In this document: positions 1 through 12,082 of the stretch, in pieces
Position numbering within the stretch: the first letter of the stretch is position 1
How the letters are laid out: each line of letters begins with the position of its first letter
Assembly (NCBI GenBank): GCA_019930625.1
Contig: CP082844.1
Coordinates: 3,286,001 to 3,350,000, forward strand
Direction of reading: 5' to 3'
Origin: Nocardia asteroides
GTDB lineage: Bacteria; Actinomycetota; Actinomycetes; Mycobacteriales; Mycobacteriaceae
Length of the DNA: 64,000 bases
Made by a program: the position numbers and the translations under genes
The notes under the pieces: model-generated
Told to the model about the DNA's origin: nothing
Seen by the model: only the letters and a program-made list of their open reading frames with translations
Databases searched by the model: none

Positions 1-261
1 CTCCATGTTCTCGATGATCTTGGCGACCGAGAGCAGCGCGGTGCCGGTCAACCAGGCCCAGCGGTTACGGCTGCCGAACAGCACGGCGCGGCCCGCTACT
101 TCGAGGCCGCGTTGCGCCGCGATCGCGCGCCGGATGTACTTGGCATCACGCTCGCCACGGGACAGCTCCACCGAACGCCGGATGGAATCGAGTTCCTGCC
201 CCAGCGTCTCGATATCGGTCGTGGTGAGGTGGGCAAACGCCTTGATGTCGGTGATGGCCAC
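1..261 (-). CDS. desA3: DesA3-like acyl-CoA (stearoyl) desaturase, N-terminal part only
   Basis: The first 87 codons of a membrane fatty-acyl desaturase; the rest lies beyond the window edge. Translation starts at a GTG (reading MAITDIKAFAHL) preceded by a gggaaagga Shine-Dalgarno, and the N-terminus including ELDSIRRSVELSRGERDAKY matches mycobacterial DesA3 as I remember it. The iron-binding His boxes are not in view, so function is inferred from the N-terminus and the neighbour. The protein would place a delta-9 double bond in stearoyl-CoA using electrons from the reductase encoded 45 bp upstream on the same strand, the same pairing as Rv3229c-Rv3230c. Confidence 0.85.
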   Translation of the reverse strand, partial: MAITDIKAFAHLTTTDIETLGQELDSIRRSVELSRGERDAKYIRRAIAAQRGLEVAGRAVLFGSRNRWAWLTGTALLSVAKIIENME

Positions 262-306
262 CGGGGTCCTTTCCCTACTCGATTCACATCGAGGGTACCT
301 GCCGGA

Positions 307-1464
307 CTACACGTCCAGGGTGCAGTCGCCCGCCGCTACCGAGATGCAGGTCTGCACTTTGTCGCCTTCCCGGTGCTCCTCGCCGTTGCGCAGATCGCGC
401 ACGTGGCCGGAACTCAAGGTGACGACGCAGGTCTGGCAGATGCCCATCCGGCAGCCGAACGGCATCTGCACCCCGGCGGACTCGCCGGCTTCGAGCAGGC
501 TGGTCGCACCGTCCGCCTCGACGGTGCGGCCGGTCTTGCCGAAGGTGACCGTGCCGCCCTCGCCGACCGCCGAGCGCTCGATCTCGAAACGTTCCACGTG
601 CAGCCGGTCCGACAGGCCCGCCTCGCGCCAGTGGTTCTCGATCTCGTCGAGCATCGCGGCCGGTCCGCACGCCCAGGTGTCGCGTTCGCGCCAATCCGGG
701 AACTCGGTGTCGAGATCGGCGAGAACGAACTTGCCCTGCTCGGCGGTGAGACGCAGGCGGGTGTCGAAGCCCGGGTTGCGCTCGTGCAGTTCGTGCAGCT
801 CCGCACCGAACATCACGTCGTCGGCGGTGCGCGCCGAGTGCAGGTGCGCCACGTCCGTGAACGACTCGCGGCGGTCCATCGCGCGCAGCATGGACATCAC
901 GGGTGTGATGCCGCTGCCCGCGGTGAGGAACAGCACCTTCTCCGGCGGCGGGTACGGCAACACGAACCCGCCCTGTGGCGCGGCGAGCCGGACGACGGTG
1001 CCGACCGGCACGCCGCCGACCAGGTGGCTGGACAGGAAGCCTTCGGGCATGGCCTTCACGGCGATGGAGATCAGCCGCTTCCCGCCGTGGCCGGGCACGG
1101 ACCAATCCGGCGGACAGGTCAGCGAGTACGAGCGCCAGTGCCAGCGTCCGTCGACCAGGAGGCCGATGCCGATGTACTGGCCGGGCAGGTATTTGAAGTC
1201 GAAACCCCACCCCGGCTGGATCACCAGCGTCGCGGCGTCGGCGGTCTCCTTGCGTACCTCCACGATGCGTCCGCGCAGCTCGCGGGCCGACCACAACGGG
1301 TTGGCCAGATGCAAGTAGTCGTCCGGCAGCAACGGCGTGGTCACTCGCGCCACGGCGCCGCGCAACACGTTCAACTTGCCGCCGCGCTCGGCGACGCTCG
1401 CGGCGGGCGCCTCCAGCCACGCACGGACGCCTCGCACGGAGAAGCTCCCTATTTTCGAACCCAT
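307..1464 (-). CDS. Ferredoxin reductase with C-terminal plant-type 2Fe-2S domain, desaturase partner
   Basis: A 385-residue flavin oxidoreductase. The FAD site is the RSYSLT segment near residue 130, the NAD(P)H site is TAGSGITP near residue 195, and a plant-type [2Fe-2S] cluster domain closes the protein with Cys338-x4-Cys343-x2-Cys346-x26-Cys373. It passes electrons from NAD(P)H through FAD to the cluster and then to a diiron oxygenase. It lies directly upstream of the desA3-like gene, matching the Rv3230c/DesA3 arrangement, so it most likely reduces that desaturase. Related reductases serve KshA and alkane hydroxylases, but the gene order favours the desaturase. Length is normal for the family and nothing is broken. 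Confidence 0.9.
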   Translation of the reverse strand: MGSKIGSFSVRGVRAWLEAPAASVAERGGKLNVLRGAVARVTTPLLPDDYLHLANPLWSARELRGRIVEVRKETADAATLVIQPGWGFDFKYLPGQYIGIGLLVDGRWHWRSYSLTCPPDWSVPGHGGKRLISIAVKAMPEGFLSSHLVGGVPVGTVVRLAAPQGGFVLPYPPPEKVLFLTAGSGITPVMSMLRAMDRRESFTDVAHLHSARTADDVMFGAELHELHERNPGFDTRLRLTAEQGKFVLADLDTEFPDWRERDTWACGPAAMLDEIENHWREAGLSDRLHVERFEIERSAVGEGGTVTFGKTGRTVEADGATSLLEAGESAGVQMPFGCRMGICQTCVVTLSSGHVRDLRNGEEHREGDKVQTCISVAAGDCTLDV

Positions 1465-1588
1465 CGCTGCCGTTGGTCTCCCTGTCGTCGGATGCGCAAG
1501 GCCGCCGTCTCCCCGATCGGATGCCTCGCCGCAAGGTTACGGCATCGTAGGTTATGGCGGGGGAGGAGTCCGCGCACGGCGGCGCGGG

Positions 1589-2176
1589 TCAGAGCAGTTC
1601 GAGCAGGAACGGCAATTCCTGTGCGGCGTACCAGGCCAGTTGATGATCTTCGGCGTCCCCGAGCACGAACTCGGCGTCGGTGTCGCCGAGATCGGCCGCG
1701 TCGACCACATCGACGGCCTTGGCCACCTGCGGTTCGGCGTCGGCCAGATCGACGTGCACAGAGGCGATCTGCTGGTAGCCGATCGGACCCGTCAGCCGGA
1801 CCACCGCGTCGTCGAGGTCGGGTCGCAATTTCGCGCCGGTCACGTCGGCGGCGATCACCGCGCGGCGGTACACCGGCCCGCCGCCGGTGACCGGCGCGGC
1901 CTCGTCGGAGTCGGGGTCGGGGTCGGAGTCCTCCGACGACCCGATCGCCTCGCGTTCGGCGGCGAGCAGTCGCAGCGAGGCGCGGGCGGCCTCGTTCATG
2001 GCGACCTCGCCGAGCTCTTCCTCGTCACCGGAGGCGTAGGCCTCGCGCAGCGCGGGCGTCACCGCGAAGGCGGTCCCGCTGACCGGCGTCAGTTCCCTGC
2101 GCTCGACCAGCTCGCGCAGCATCGGCACCGTAGCCGGGATGTAGACCCGCAGCTTCCTCTGATCAGACGCAGGCAC
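1589..2176 (-). CDS. DUF6912 family conserved actinobacterial protein
   Basis: A 195-residue protein opening with LRVYIPATVPMLRELVERREL, the signature start of the DUF6912 family; Rv3231c is the equivalent in M. tuberculosis by position. It has no signal peptide or membrane segment, is acidic, and carries a low-complexity Asp/Pro/Glu stretch in the middle. The GTG start lies inside the end of the WS/DGAT gene, a 14-bp overlap, so the two genes are probably translated from one message. Biochemical function is unknown. Its only hint is the company of lipid-metabolism genes (acyltransferase-like protein, ferredoxin reductase, desaturase) in the same direction. Confidence 0.8.
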   Translation of the reverse strand: MPASDQRKLRVYIPATVPMLRELVERRELTPVSGTAFAVTPALREAYASGDEEELGEVAMNEAARASLRLLAAEREAIGSSEDSDPDPDSDEAAPVTGGGPVYRRAVIAADVTGAKLRPDLDDAVVRLTGPIGYQQIASVHVDLADAEPQVAKAVDVVDAADLGDTDAEFVLGDAEDHQLAWYAAQELPFLLELL

Positions 2177-3581
2177 CGAGCATCTCCTCCATGGAATCGC
2201 GCACCGCCGTGGCGAGCACGCCGATGTCGGCCATCGCGTCGCGGTCGGCGTTGAGTCCGTAGAACACGCGCCCGTCGTAGGACGTGATCCCGATACTCGA
2301 CGCTTGATTGCGCAGCAGTGGCGACACCGGGTACATCTCCAGCATCCGCGCGCCGCCGATGTACATCGGCGCTTGCGGACCCGGCGCGTTGGTGATCACC
2401 AGATTGAACGTGTGTTCTGCGAAGGTACTCGCCGCGCGCACACTCATCGCGTGCAGGCTGGCCGGAGCGAATCCGGCCAGGTGCACGAGGGTACGCGCGC
2501 GGACGCCGCGCCGCTGCCGCCCGTTGGATTCGGTGGCGTGCGCGATGTGCGACAGCCGCATCACCGGATTCGGCTCGCCGACCGGCAGATCGATCAGGAA
2601 CGAGGACACCTCGCTCGCCGATTGCGCCTGGCCGTCGGTCCCCTCGACATACACCGACATCGGCACCACCGCCCGCAGCGTGGTCGACTCGCTGAGCGCT
2701 TCGCCGCGCGACAGCAGCCAGTTGCGCAGGGCGCCGGTGACCACCGCGAGGATCGCGTCGTTGATCGAACAGCCGAAACGCTTGCGGATCGTGCGGTAGT
2801 CGGCCAAGTCGGTGCGCACCACGGCGAAGCGCCGATTGCGCGAAGTGCGGGTGTTCAGCGGGCTGTCGGGCGCGCCGGTCGCGGCGGTGCGCACGGCGGC
2901 GACCACCGACTCCACCGCCTTGCCCGCCGTTCCGAGCACCGCGAACGCGTTGGCGCTCGCGTCGCGGGCCACTTCCAGCGCCCGGCGCGGCTGCGCGGCG
3001 AGCTGGCCCAGCGCGCTCACCAGCAGTTCCACTTCGCCGGGTTCGCGTGGCGCGATCCAGTCGTCGCCCGCGAACTCGCGTGGCGCCGGCCCGGCGTCGA
3101 GGATCACGTGACCGATCTCGAGTGCGGTGTCCCCGTCCACCAGCGCGGAATGGGTCTTTGTGAAGATCGCGCAGCGGCCCTCGGACAGCCGTTCGATCAG
3201 GTACATCTCCCACAGCGGCCGGGCCGGGTCCAAGGGGTGGGAGGCGAGCCGGGCGACCAGGTCGTGTAGTTGTTCGTCGGTGCCCGGACCGGGCAGCGCC
3301 GAGCGCCGGATGTGATAGGTGATGTCGAACCGGCTGTCCTCGACCCAGACCGGCCGCCCCAGCGACAGCGGGATCTCCCGCACTTTGCGCCGGTACCTCG
3401 GCACCAGCGCGAGCCTGCTCTCGACCAGGTCGATCAGCCGGTCGTAGTCCAGGATCGGCAGGCCGGAGCCGTCGCCCGATTCGGTGTTCCGCACGATCGC
3501 GAGAGAGCCGATGTGGATCGGATTGCTGCTCGACTCGAGCCGGTAGAACGCCGTGTCCTGCGGCGTCAGTCTCGTGATCAC
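2163..3581 (-). CDS. WS/DGAT-family acyltransferase-like protein with altered HHxxxDG motif
   Basis: A 472-residue member of the wax ester synthase/acyl-CoA:diacylglycerol acyltransferase family, which makes storage wax esters and triacylglycerol. The whole fold is present: N-terminal LTPQDTAFYRLES, PLDPARPLWEMYLIE near residue 125, and the C-terminal NAPGPQAPMYIGGARM and YDGRVFYGLNAD segments. The catalytic HHxxxDG reads His144-Ser145-Ala-Leu-Val-Asp149-Gly150, so the second, catalytic histidine is Ser. Either it is inactive as an acyltransferase or it works differently. GTG start with an AAAAGGAG about 11 nt upstream. It heads the minus-strand group ending in desA3 and sits where the tgs3 region lies in M. 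tuberculosis. Confidence 0.85.
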   Translation of the reverse strand: MITRLTPQDTAFYRLESSSNPIHIGSLAIVRNTESGDGSGLPILDYDRLIDLVESRLALVPRYRRKVREIPLSLGRPVWVEDSRFDITYHIRRSALPGPGTDEQLHDLVARLASHPLDPARPLWEMYLIERLSEGRCAIFTKTHSALVDGDTALEIGHVILDAGPAPREFAGDDWIAPREPGEVELLVSALGQLAAQPRRALEVARDASANAFAVLGTAGKAVESVVAAVRTAATGAPDSPLNTRTSRNRRFAVVRTDLADYRTIRKRFGCSINDAILAVVTGALRNWLLSRGEALSESTTLRAVVPMSVYVEGTDGQAQSASEVSSFLIDLPVGEPNPVMRLSHIAHATESNGRQRRGVRARTLVHLAGFAPASLHAMSVRAASTFAEHTFNLVITNAPGPQAPMYIGGARMLEMYPVSPLLRNQASSIGITSYDGRVFYGLNADRDAMADIGVLATAVRDSMEEMLGACV

Positions 3582-3834
3582 GCTGCCCGGTACTCCTTTT
3601 CCCGATGCCGCCCCCGCTTATTGTGCTGCCGCACCAACCGTTACCCCGGCCTTTGCGGCATTTTCCGACGAATTCGACGCACCACCCGAACCCCGAGGCC
3701 GCGACACACCGCCCCTACGAGCTCGGCAACCTCGATTCGATCACAGCGCGAACCGCGATGCACGGCCGCAGCATCCGGCCGCCCACGTGTCGAAGCATCA
3801 CCGCGCCACGCTGCCGGACCCGGGTGGTAGTCGA

Positions 3835-4299
3835 GCATGTGACGAAGTCGCCGGCGGCTCCGCCGGCGACCCTCCCTGCGCGACGAGTCGAGCGCCGAGT
3901 AGCGCGGTGACCACATACGGCCCGTTTCGACCCGGCCGCCGGTTCAGCGTGAGGTGAAGCATTACCGTTGTGCTCGGTCCGCGTCCGGGCCGCGTGTCGT
4001 GCATGTGCCGAGGTCACTACGGGCCCCGTTGGACCTGCCACTTACGTGTTCAGCATCTTCAGGTGGTGCCGTACCCACTGCGAGACCACGGAGGCCCGCC
4101 ACCGGTTCGGCGTGAGATGATGCATCAAGTTGGGCTGGCCCGTGCGCGTGGCGATAGTCCCACATGTGACCAAGTCGCTACTGCTCCCGCTGGAGCTGCC
4201 ACCTGGCGTGTCGAGCATTTTCAGGTGGTGCCGTGCCCACTGTGCGTGACCACACAGGCCCGACCACCGGTTTCGAGCGAAGCGAGACCGAGCATTGTC
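3835..4299. repeat. Three imperfect direct copies of a ~130-bp repeat
   Basis: Copies run approximately 3835-3966, 4001-4128 and 4163-4299, spaced about 165 bp. Each opens with CATGTG followed by an AAGTCGC-like or AGGTCAC block and closes with a CCGGTTC.GCGTGAG-like block and a GCAT. The best conserved core, TCAGGTGGTGCCGT, occurs at 4059 and 4221, within 22-nt blocks that differ at one position. The copies have diverged by substitutions and small indels, so this is an old duplication. No reading frame is conserved between copies. Confidence 0.75.
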
Positions 4300-4427
4300 C
4301 GTTCGCGGCCCGGCTCGCGTCCGAGTGGCCGCCGCGTCCGCGACGAAGTCGCCAGCGGCGGTCGCTCGGACGCGAGCCACCAGGGGGCCGCGAACACGCA
4401 GCGCCGCGGGCGCTGCAAATCAGACAG
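4271..4427. repeat. Dispersed two-hairpin element, copy 1 (upstream of secA1)
   Basis: It holds a perfect 14-bp inverted repeat (GGCTCGCGTCCGAG at 4312-4325 with its complement at 4365-4378) and a compact 8-bp stem with a 3-nt loop (GCAGCGCC/GGCGCTGC, 4398-4416). The small hairpin is flanked by GCGAACAC and AAATCAGACA. Related copies occur at 12894, 17546 (left part only) and 34006 (small hairpin only). Confidence 0.7.
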
Positions 4428-4534
4428 AGCATTACCATGAAGCATGCAGCGGATTCCGCGCAACCGCGTGGGCCCGCACCGGCCCGGGGGCCGACGACAG
4501 ATTTGACACACCGACCAGAGGACTGACGAGACCC

Positions 4535-7399
<2,865 letters not shown>

Positions 7400-7411
7400 T
7401 CCGCTGAACCG

Positions 7412-7444
7412 CGAAGGCGCTCAGGGTTTTCCTGGGCGCCTTCG
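7412..7444 (+). terminator. secA1 terminator hairpin
   Basis: CGAAGGCGCTCAGG pairs with CCTGGGCGCCTTCG (one mismatch) around a short T-containing loop, 13 bp after the secA1 stop. There is no long T-run, as is common in this phylum. Confidence 0.7.
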
Positions 7445-7514
7445 TCGTGTTCGGACAGCCGGCAGCCGCGCCGAACTCGCACATCAGCCGGGTGAACCGG
7501 AGTATCTTCCTGGC

Positions 7515-7892
7515 GTGGACCGCGCAGCTGTCGAAGCATGGGTCGCCGGATACGAGCGAGCCTGGCGGTCGGCGGGCACGCGGCAGCTCGCCGACTTGTT
7601 CACCGCGGACGCCGGGTACCTCGTCTCGCCGTGGGCCCAGCCACTGACCGGTCTCGGCGCGCTCGCGGACTTCTGGGAAGCCGGCCGGGACGGGCCCGGC
7701 GAGCCGTTCACCATGCGATCGACGATCGTCGCGGTGGAGGGGGACACCGCGGTGGTCCGGGTGGAGGTGGAATACGCGCGAGACACGCCGGCACGGTGGC
7801 GAGACCTGTGGATCCTGCGCTTCGACGATGCGGGCCGCTGCGAGTGGTTCGAAGAATGGCCGTTCGCGCCCGGACAGCCGGACGGGCACTGA
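7515..7892 (+). CDS. SnoaL/NTF2-like small protein
   Basis: A 125-residue protein with the look of an NTF2/SnoaL fold: VEAWVAGYERAWRSAGTRQLADLFTAD at the N-terminus (helices lining the cone), a PLTGLGALADFWEAGRDGP turn, then alternating strands ending FDDAGRCEWFEEWPF. Such proteins are isomerases, hydrolases or ligand binders, and no catalytic set can be assigned here. Start chosen at GTG 7515; the longer frame that runs back into secA1 is a shadow. It converges with rsgA, leaving only 6 bp between stops, so it is probably its own transcription unit. Confidence 0.7.
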   Translation: MDRAAVEAWVAGYERAWRSAGTRQLADLFTADAGYLVSPWAQPLTGLGALADFWEAGRDGPGEPFTMRSTIVAVEGDTAVVRVEVEYARDTPARWRDLWILRFDDAGRCEWFEEWPFAPGQPDGH

Positions 7893-7898
7893 TCCGGG

Positions 7899-8900
7899 CT
7901 ACCAGGAATCGTTGGAGTTCAGGGCGACGAGCAGGCGGCGAATGGCGGCCACCCGGTGTTCCTTGCCGGTGATCTGGTCCAACGCGCACTCGGGGTCGGC
8001 GGGCGGACCGAGATGGGTACAGCCGCGCGGACAGTCCTCGATGGCTTCGGCGAGATCGGTGAAAGCGGCGATGACGTCGTCCGGGGTGATGTGGGCCAAG
8101 CCGAACGAGCGCACGCCGGGTGTGTCGACGACCCAGCCGCCGCCCGGCAGCGGCAGCGCGACCGACTGGGTGGAGGTGTGCTTGCCCTTGCCCACCCCGG
8201 AGACCTCGCCCACCGCCCGCTCCGCATCCGGCACGAGACGATTGACCAGCGTGGATTTACCGACGCCGGAGTGGCCGATCAACGCGGTGAGGTGATCGGT
8301 GAGCAGATCCAGCACCGGATCGAGCGGGTCATCGATGCCGCCGTAGACGATGGTGAGGTCGAGATCCTCGAAGGCGGCGGCGAATTCGGATTCGGCGGCC
8401 AGATCGTGCTTGGTCAGGCACAGAACCGGTTGCAGCCCACCGGCATACGCGGCGACCATGGCGCGCTCCACGAAGCCGGTGCGCGGGGGCGGATCGGCGA
8501 GCGCGACCACGATGAAGAGTCGTTCCGCGTTGCCGACGACGATTCGCTCGAACGGATCGGTGTCGTCGGCGGTGCGGCGCAACACCGTTCGGCGGTCGGT
8601 GACCCGAACGATGCGGGCCAGGCTGTCCGGTCGCCCGGACAGGTCGCCGACCACATCCACCCGGTCGCCGACCACGATCGGGGTGCGGCCCAGCTCCCGC
8701 GCCCGCATCGCGACGATCCGGCGTTCCGGATCGCCGCCGAGGACACACCCCCAGCGGCCCCGGTCGACCGCGACCACCATGGCCGACTCGGCGTCGCTGT
8801 GCTGCGGCCGGGTCTTGGTGCGGGGACGGGAACTACGCCCCGGACGAACCCGGACGTCGGATTCGTCGTAGCTGGCCGTGGATCGTCGCCCTTTCGTCAG
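7899..8900 (-). CDS. rsgA: Ribosome small-subunit biogenesis GTPase RsgA
   Basis: A circularly permuted GTPase that helps mature the 30S subunit. It has an N-terminal OB-fold, G4 TKHDL, G1 [10 protein letters not shown]3 DTPG, and the C-terminal zinc motif [16 protein letters not shown], as expected for the family. No ATG/GTG/TTG lies between the aroA stop and the conserved [12 protein letters not shown]-terminus. I place the start at CTG 8900, overlapping the aroA TGA (CTGA), because GAAGGAG sits 7 nt upstream and the product (333 residues) matches mycobacterial length. The nearest canonical start is GTG 8948, inside aroA without a Shine-Dalgarno. Same gene order as Rv3227-Rv3228. Confidence 0.88.
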   Translation of the reverse strand: MTKGRRSTASYDESDVRVRPGRSSRPRTKTRPQHSDAESAMVVAVDRGRWGCVLGGDPERRIVAMRARELGRTPIVVGDRVDVVGDLSGRPDSLARIVRVTDRRTVLRRTADDTDPFERIVVGNAERLFIVVALADPPPRTGFVERAMVAAYAGGLQPVLCLTKHDLAAESEFAAAFEDLDLTIVYGGIDDPLDPVLDLLTDHLTALIGHSGVGKSTLVNRLVPDAERAVGEVSGVGKGKHTSTQSVALPLPGGGWVVDTPGVRSFGLAHITPDDVIAAFTDLAEAIEDCPRGCTHLGPPADPECALDQITGKEHRVAAIRRLLVALNSNDSW

Positions 8901-10189
8901 CGCGCCGCTCCTTCGTCGGATAGCGCGGGTTCGAGCATCCGCTCCCACAGGGCGACGAAGTTCGGCAGGGTCTTGGCCGTGGTCCCGATGTCCTCGATCT
9001 CGATGCCGGGTACCCGGAGGCCGAGAATGGCTCCGGCCGTGGCCATCCGGTGGTCGGCGTAGGAATGCCACTTTCCACCGTGCAGTTCGGTGGGCACGAT
9101 CTCCAGTCCGTCCTCCGTCTCGGTCACCTTGCCGCCGAGACGGTTGATCTCGGTGGACAGCGCGGCCAGCCGGTCGGTCTCGTGCCCGCGCAGGTGGGAG
9201 ATGCCCCGCAGCACGGAGGGGGAGTCGGCCAGCGCGGCCAGCGCGGCGACGGTGGGGGTCAGCTCGCCCACGTCGTGCAGGTCGATGTCGATGCCCGCCA
9301 AGCGGTCGGGGCCGTGCACGGTGAGTACGCCGTCGAAGATGCGCGCTTCCGCGCCCATCCGCACCAGGATCTCGCGGATCACGTCACCAGGCTGGGTGGT
9401 CAGCCGCGGCCAGTGCGGGATGCTGACCTCGCCGCCCGTGATCGCGGCCGCGGCCAGGAACGGGGTGGCGTTGGACAGGTCCGGCTCGATCTCCCAGTCC
9501 ACCGCGCGAATCGGGCCGGGCTCGACGGTCCAGGTCTGCGCTGTGAAGCTGTCCGCGGGCGCCTGCACCCGCACGTCGGCACGGCGCAGCATCTCCACGG
9601 TCATCTCGATGTGCGGCATCGAGGGCAGCGCCTTGCCGTCGTGGCGCACCACCAGGCCCTCGTCGAAGCGCGCGGCCGACAGCAGCAGGCCGGAGACGAA
9701 CTGCGAGGAGCCGGAGGCGTCGATCGTCACGCTGCCGCCGCGCAGCGCGCCCGTGCCGTGCACGGTGAACGGCAGCGCGTCGCCGTCGATATCGGCGCCG
9801 AGCGCGCGAAGTGCGTCCAGGATGGTGCGCAGCGGGCGGATCCTGGCCTGTTCGTCCCCGTCGAAGGCGACCTCGCCTGCCGCGAGCGCGGCGACCGGCG
9901 GCAGGAAGCGCATCACCGTGCCCGCGAGCCCGCAGTCGACCGTGCCGCCGCCCAGCGGCGCCGGGGTGACGGTCAACGTGTCGCCTTCGCCCTCGATGTT
10001 CGCGCCGAGCGCGCACAGCGCCGCGATCATCAGGTCGGTGTCCCGGCTGCGCAGCGCGCCGGTGATCGTGGAAGGGCCGTCGGCCAGGGCAGCCAGGATG
10101 AGTGCCCGGTTGGTGATCGATTTCGACCCGGGCAGGGTCACGGTCGCGTGTACGGGGACTTCGACATGGGGCGCTGGCCAGAAGTTCAC
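8897..10189 (-). CDS. aroA: 3-phosphoshikimate 1-carboxyvinyltransferase (EPSP synthase)
   Basis: The 430-residue sixth enzyme of the shikimate pathway, joining phosphoenolpyruvate to shikimate-3-phosphate in the cytosol. Visible signatures are [12 protein letters not shown] near the N-terminus (substrate-binding Lys/Ser), the [11 protein letters not shown] segment around residue 90, a central [14 protein letters not shown], and [12 protein letters not shown] near the C-terminus. Start set at GTG 10189 (reading [13 protein letters not shown]), which is where similarity begins; the frame continues upstream without family sequence. The stop overlaps the proposed rsgA start, so the two are co-translated. 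Confidence 0.95.
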   Translation of the reverse strand: MNFWPAPHVEVPVHATVTLPGSKSITNRALILAALADGPSTITGALRSRDTDLMIAALCALGANIEGEGDTLTVTPAPLGGGTVDCGLAGTVMRFLPPVAALAAGEVAFDGDEQARIRPLRTILDALRALGADIDGDALPFTVHGTGALRGGSVTIDASGSSQFVSGLLLSAARFDEGLVVRHDGKALPSMPHIEMTVEMLRRADVRVQAPADSFTAQTWTVEPGPIRAVDWEIEPDLSNATPFLAAAAITGGEVSIPHWPRLTTQPGDVIREILVRMGAEARIFDGVLTVHGPDRLAGIDIDLHDVGELTPTVAALAALADSPSVLRGISHLRGHETDRLAALSTEINRLGGKVTETEDGLEIVPTELHGGKWHSYADHRMATAGAILGLRVPGIEIEDIGTTAKTLPNFVALWERMLEPALSDEGAAR

Positions 10190-10359
10190 TCGTCCATCAT
10201 CACACGCGGGGAAGTAACCGCCGGATCGGATGCCGCGGCGCGGCCGCGTGATTGTGCGCCCGAGTCCTGTTTGCGCGGTTCGGGCGCGGACCATGTCCTC
10301 GCGATCAGCGTCGCGGAGTCCGTTCGCCGGGGCCGGATCGCTCTACTACCACCTGATAT

Positions 10360-10396
10360 GGGGCCGGGTAGTCGACCGAGTCGAGTGTCCGGCCCC
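10360..10396 (-). terminator. Hairpin downstream of the aldehyde dehydrogenase gene
   Basis: GGGGCCGG at 10360-10367 pairs with CCGGCCCC at 10389-10396 across a 21-nt loop, 12 bp beyond the aldehyde dehydrogenase stop. There is no T-run, so it is a probable but not certain terminator. Confidence 0.5.
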
Positions 10397-10407
10397 ACGC
10401 GGGTTCC

Positions 10408-11916
10408 TTACTTGTTCCGCCCGTGCAGGAACGGAACGAGCTTGCGCAGCAGCTTCATCGTGGCGTCGGTGCGGCTGTAGCTCAGCAGCGCCATGCCGGG
10501 AACGGTGAAGCGCTGCACCGCGATCGAGTGCGGGCGGGCGAACTCGCGCAGACCCGGTTCGCCGTGGATGCGACCGATGCCGGAATCGCCGACGCCGCCG
10601 AAGGGCAGGCCGGGGATGGCGGCGAAGGCCAGCACGGAGTTCACCGAAGTCGCGCCGACGCGCAGCCTGCGTGCGATGTCCAGGCCGTTCTTCTTCGAGT
10701 AGACCGCCGAGGACAGCCCGTACTTGGAGTTGTTGGCCAGCTTCACCGCCTCGTCCACGCCGTCGACGGTGCGGATGGTGATGGTCGGGCCGAAGGTCTC
10801 CTCGGCCACCGCCTCGGAATTCTCGTCGGTGTCGACCAGCACGACCGGTTCGATGAACGGCGCCTTGACCGATTCGGGCCCGCCGAGCACCGCGGTGCCG
10901 CCGTTCTTCAGCGCGTCGTCGATGTGGCGGCGCACGATGTCCACCTGGCTCGGCATGGTCATCGGGCCGTAGGCGGCCTTGTCGTCGGAACCGGGCTTGA
11001 TGTCGCTGAGGATGCGCTTGACCTCGGCGACGAACTCCTCGCGCACCGAGCGGTCCACATAGACCCGTTCGACGCCCGCGCAGGTCTGGCCGCTGTTGGC
11101 GGTGGCGCCCCAGGCGACCGCGTCGGCCGCGGCTTTGACGTCGGCGTCGGCGGCGACGATCACCGCGTCCTTGCCGCCGCATTCCAGCAGCACGGGGGTG
11201 AGCCGCTCCGCGGCGGCCGCCATGATCCGCTTGCCGGTGGCGGTGGAGCCGGTGAACGCGATCTTGTCGACCTCCGAACGCACCAGCGCCGCGCCGGTGG
11301 CGCCGTAGCCGTTGATCGTGATGAAGACGCCCTCGGGCAGTTCTGGATTGGCCTCGGCGAAGGCATCGGCGAGGAAGTTGCCGATGCCGGTGGAGAATTC
11401 GCTCGGCTTGAACACCACGGTGTTACCCGCGGCCAACGCGTAGGCGATGGAGCCGTTGGGCGTGTAGACCGGGTAGTTCCACGGTCCGATCACGCCGACG
11501 ACGCCGAGCGGGCGCTGCTCGAGCCGGGCGCTGAAGTTCGACATGAGCGCGCCGGGGGAGACGCGCTTGGGGCCGAGCACCTTCTTGGCGTTCTTGGCCG
11601 CCCAGGAGATGTGCTCGAGCGCGAGCATCAGTTCCAGGAAGGCGTCGTCGCGGGGTTTGCCGTTCTCGGCGTGGATCAGCTCGCAGAACTCTTCCGATTT
11701 CTGCACCAGCTTGCTCGACCAGCGCAGCAGGTGCGTGCGCCGCTCGTCGAAACTCAGCGCGCCCCAGGTGGCGGCCGCGGCGCGGGCCTTGGCGACCGCG
11801 GCGGCCACCGCGGCCTCGTCGGCGATGACGTGCGTGCCGATCACCTCGCCTGTCGCCGGATTGACCGACGTCAGTGCCGTGTCGTGGTCGGCCGGTTTGG
11901 TGTCGGTTGATGTCAC
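10408..11916 (-). CDS. NAD(P)+-dependent aldehyde dehydrogenase
   Basis: A 502-residue ALDH-superfamily enzyme that oxidises an aldehyde to an acid. The catalytic set is complete: Asn in GPWNYP, Glu in LLECGGKDAVI, and the nucleophile Cys in NSGQTCAGVERVYV; the cofactor loop is FTGSTATGKR. The GTG start at 11916 (VTSTDTKPADHD) has an AAGAGGAG Shine-Dalgarno. Substrate is not evident. The C-terminus continues past the usual end with a hydrophobic then basic tail (MALLSYSRTDATMKLLRKLV), resembling membrane-associated fatty or aryl aldehyde dehydrogenases and GabD2-like proteins. It is divergent from the SRAP gene and probably monocistronic. Confidence 0.88.
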   Translation of the reverse strand: MTSTDTKPADHDTALTSVNPATGEVIGTHVIADEAAVAAAVAKARAAAATWGALSFDERRTHLLRWSSKLVQKSEEFCELIHAENGKPRDDAFLELMLALEHISWAAKNAKKVLGPKRVSPGALMSNFSARLEQRPLGVVGVIGPWNYPVYTPNGSIAYALAAGNTVVFKPSEFSTGIGNFLADAFAEANPELPEGVFITINGYGATGAALVRSEVDKIAFTGSTATGKRIMAAAAERLTPVLLECGGKDAVIVAADADVKAAADAVAWGATANSGQTCAGVERVYVDRSVREEFVAEVKRILSDIKPGSDDKAAYGPMTMPSQVDIVRRHIDDALKNGGTAVLGGPESVKAPFIEPVVLVDTDENSEAVAEETFGPTITIRTVDGVDEAVKLANNSKYGLSSAVYSKKNGLDIARRLRVGATSVNSVLAFAAIPGLPFGGVGDSGIGRIHGEPGLREFARPHSIAVQRFTVPGMALLSYSRTDATMKLLRKLVPFLHGRNK

Positions 11917-12047
11917 AGTGGGTCTCCTCTTGCCGTCTGCGGTGGACGGTCGATGCGGCGCGTCTGGGTGGACGGGCGACCGCCCTTCCGATGAGAGAAT
12001 GCTATGCCACAACTCTCAACAGGTCATCAGCTATGCGTCAATTGTCT

Positions 12048-12060
12048 CCGACACTGTCGG
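12048..12060. promoter_or_regulatory. Palindrome in the ALDH/SRAP divergent promoter region
   Basis: CCGACACTGTCGG is a perfect 6-1-6 palindrome 22 bp before the SRAP start codon. It could be an operator. It is not the mycobacterial LexA box. Confidence 0.35.
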
Positions 12061-12082
12061 TGGCGGGTGGGACTATCGGGAT

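Larger units (their letters stand above)
3582..4534. other. Long gene-free region between the WS/DGAT-like gene and secA1
   Basis: About 950 bp between divergent genes with no convincing coding sequence: every open frame here has poor codon use and reads through repeats. It contains three imperfect copies of a roughly 130-bp unit and a two-hairpin element, both listed separately. Promoters for the divergent acyltransferase and secA1 genes must lie here, but I could not assign them with confidence. Confidence 0.7.

Noticed and set aside
3970..4440. 156-codon frame upstream of secA1
   Set aside because: Runs through the diverged repeat copies and hairpins; frame is not conserved between copies and there is no Shine-Dalgarno.
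12048..12060. SOS (LexA) box for the SRAP gene
   Set aside because: The palindrome CCGACACTGTCGG does not fit the actinobacterial LexA consensus TCGAAC-N4-GTTCGA.
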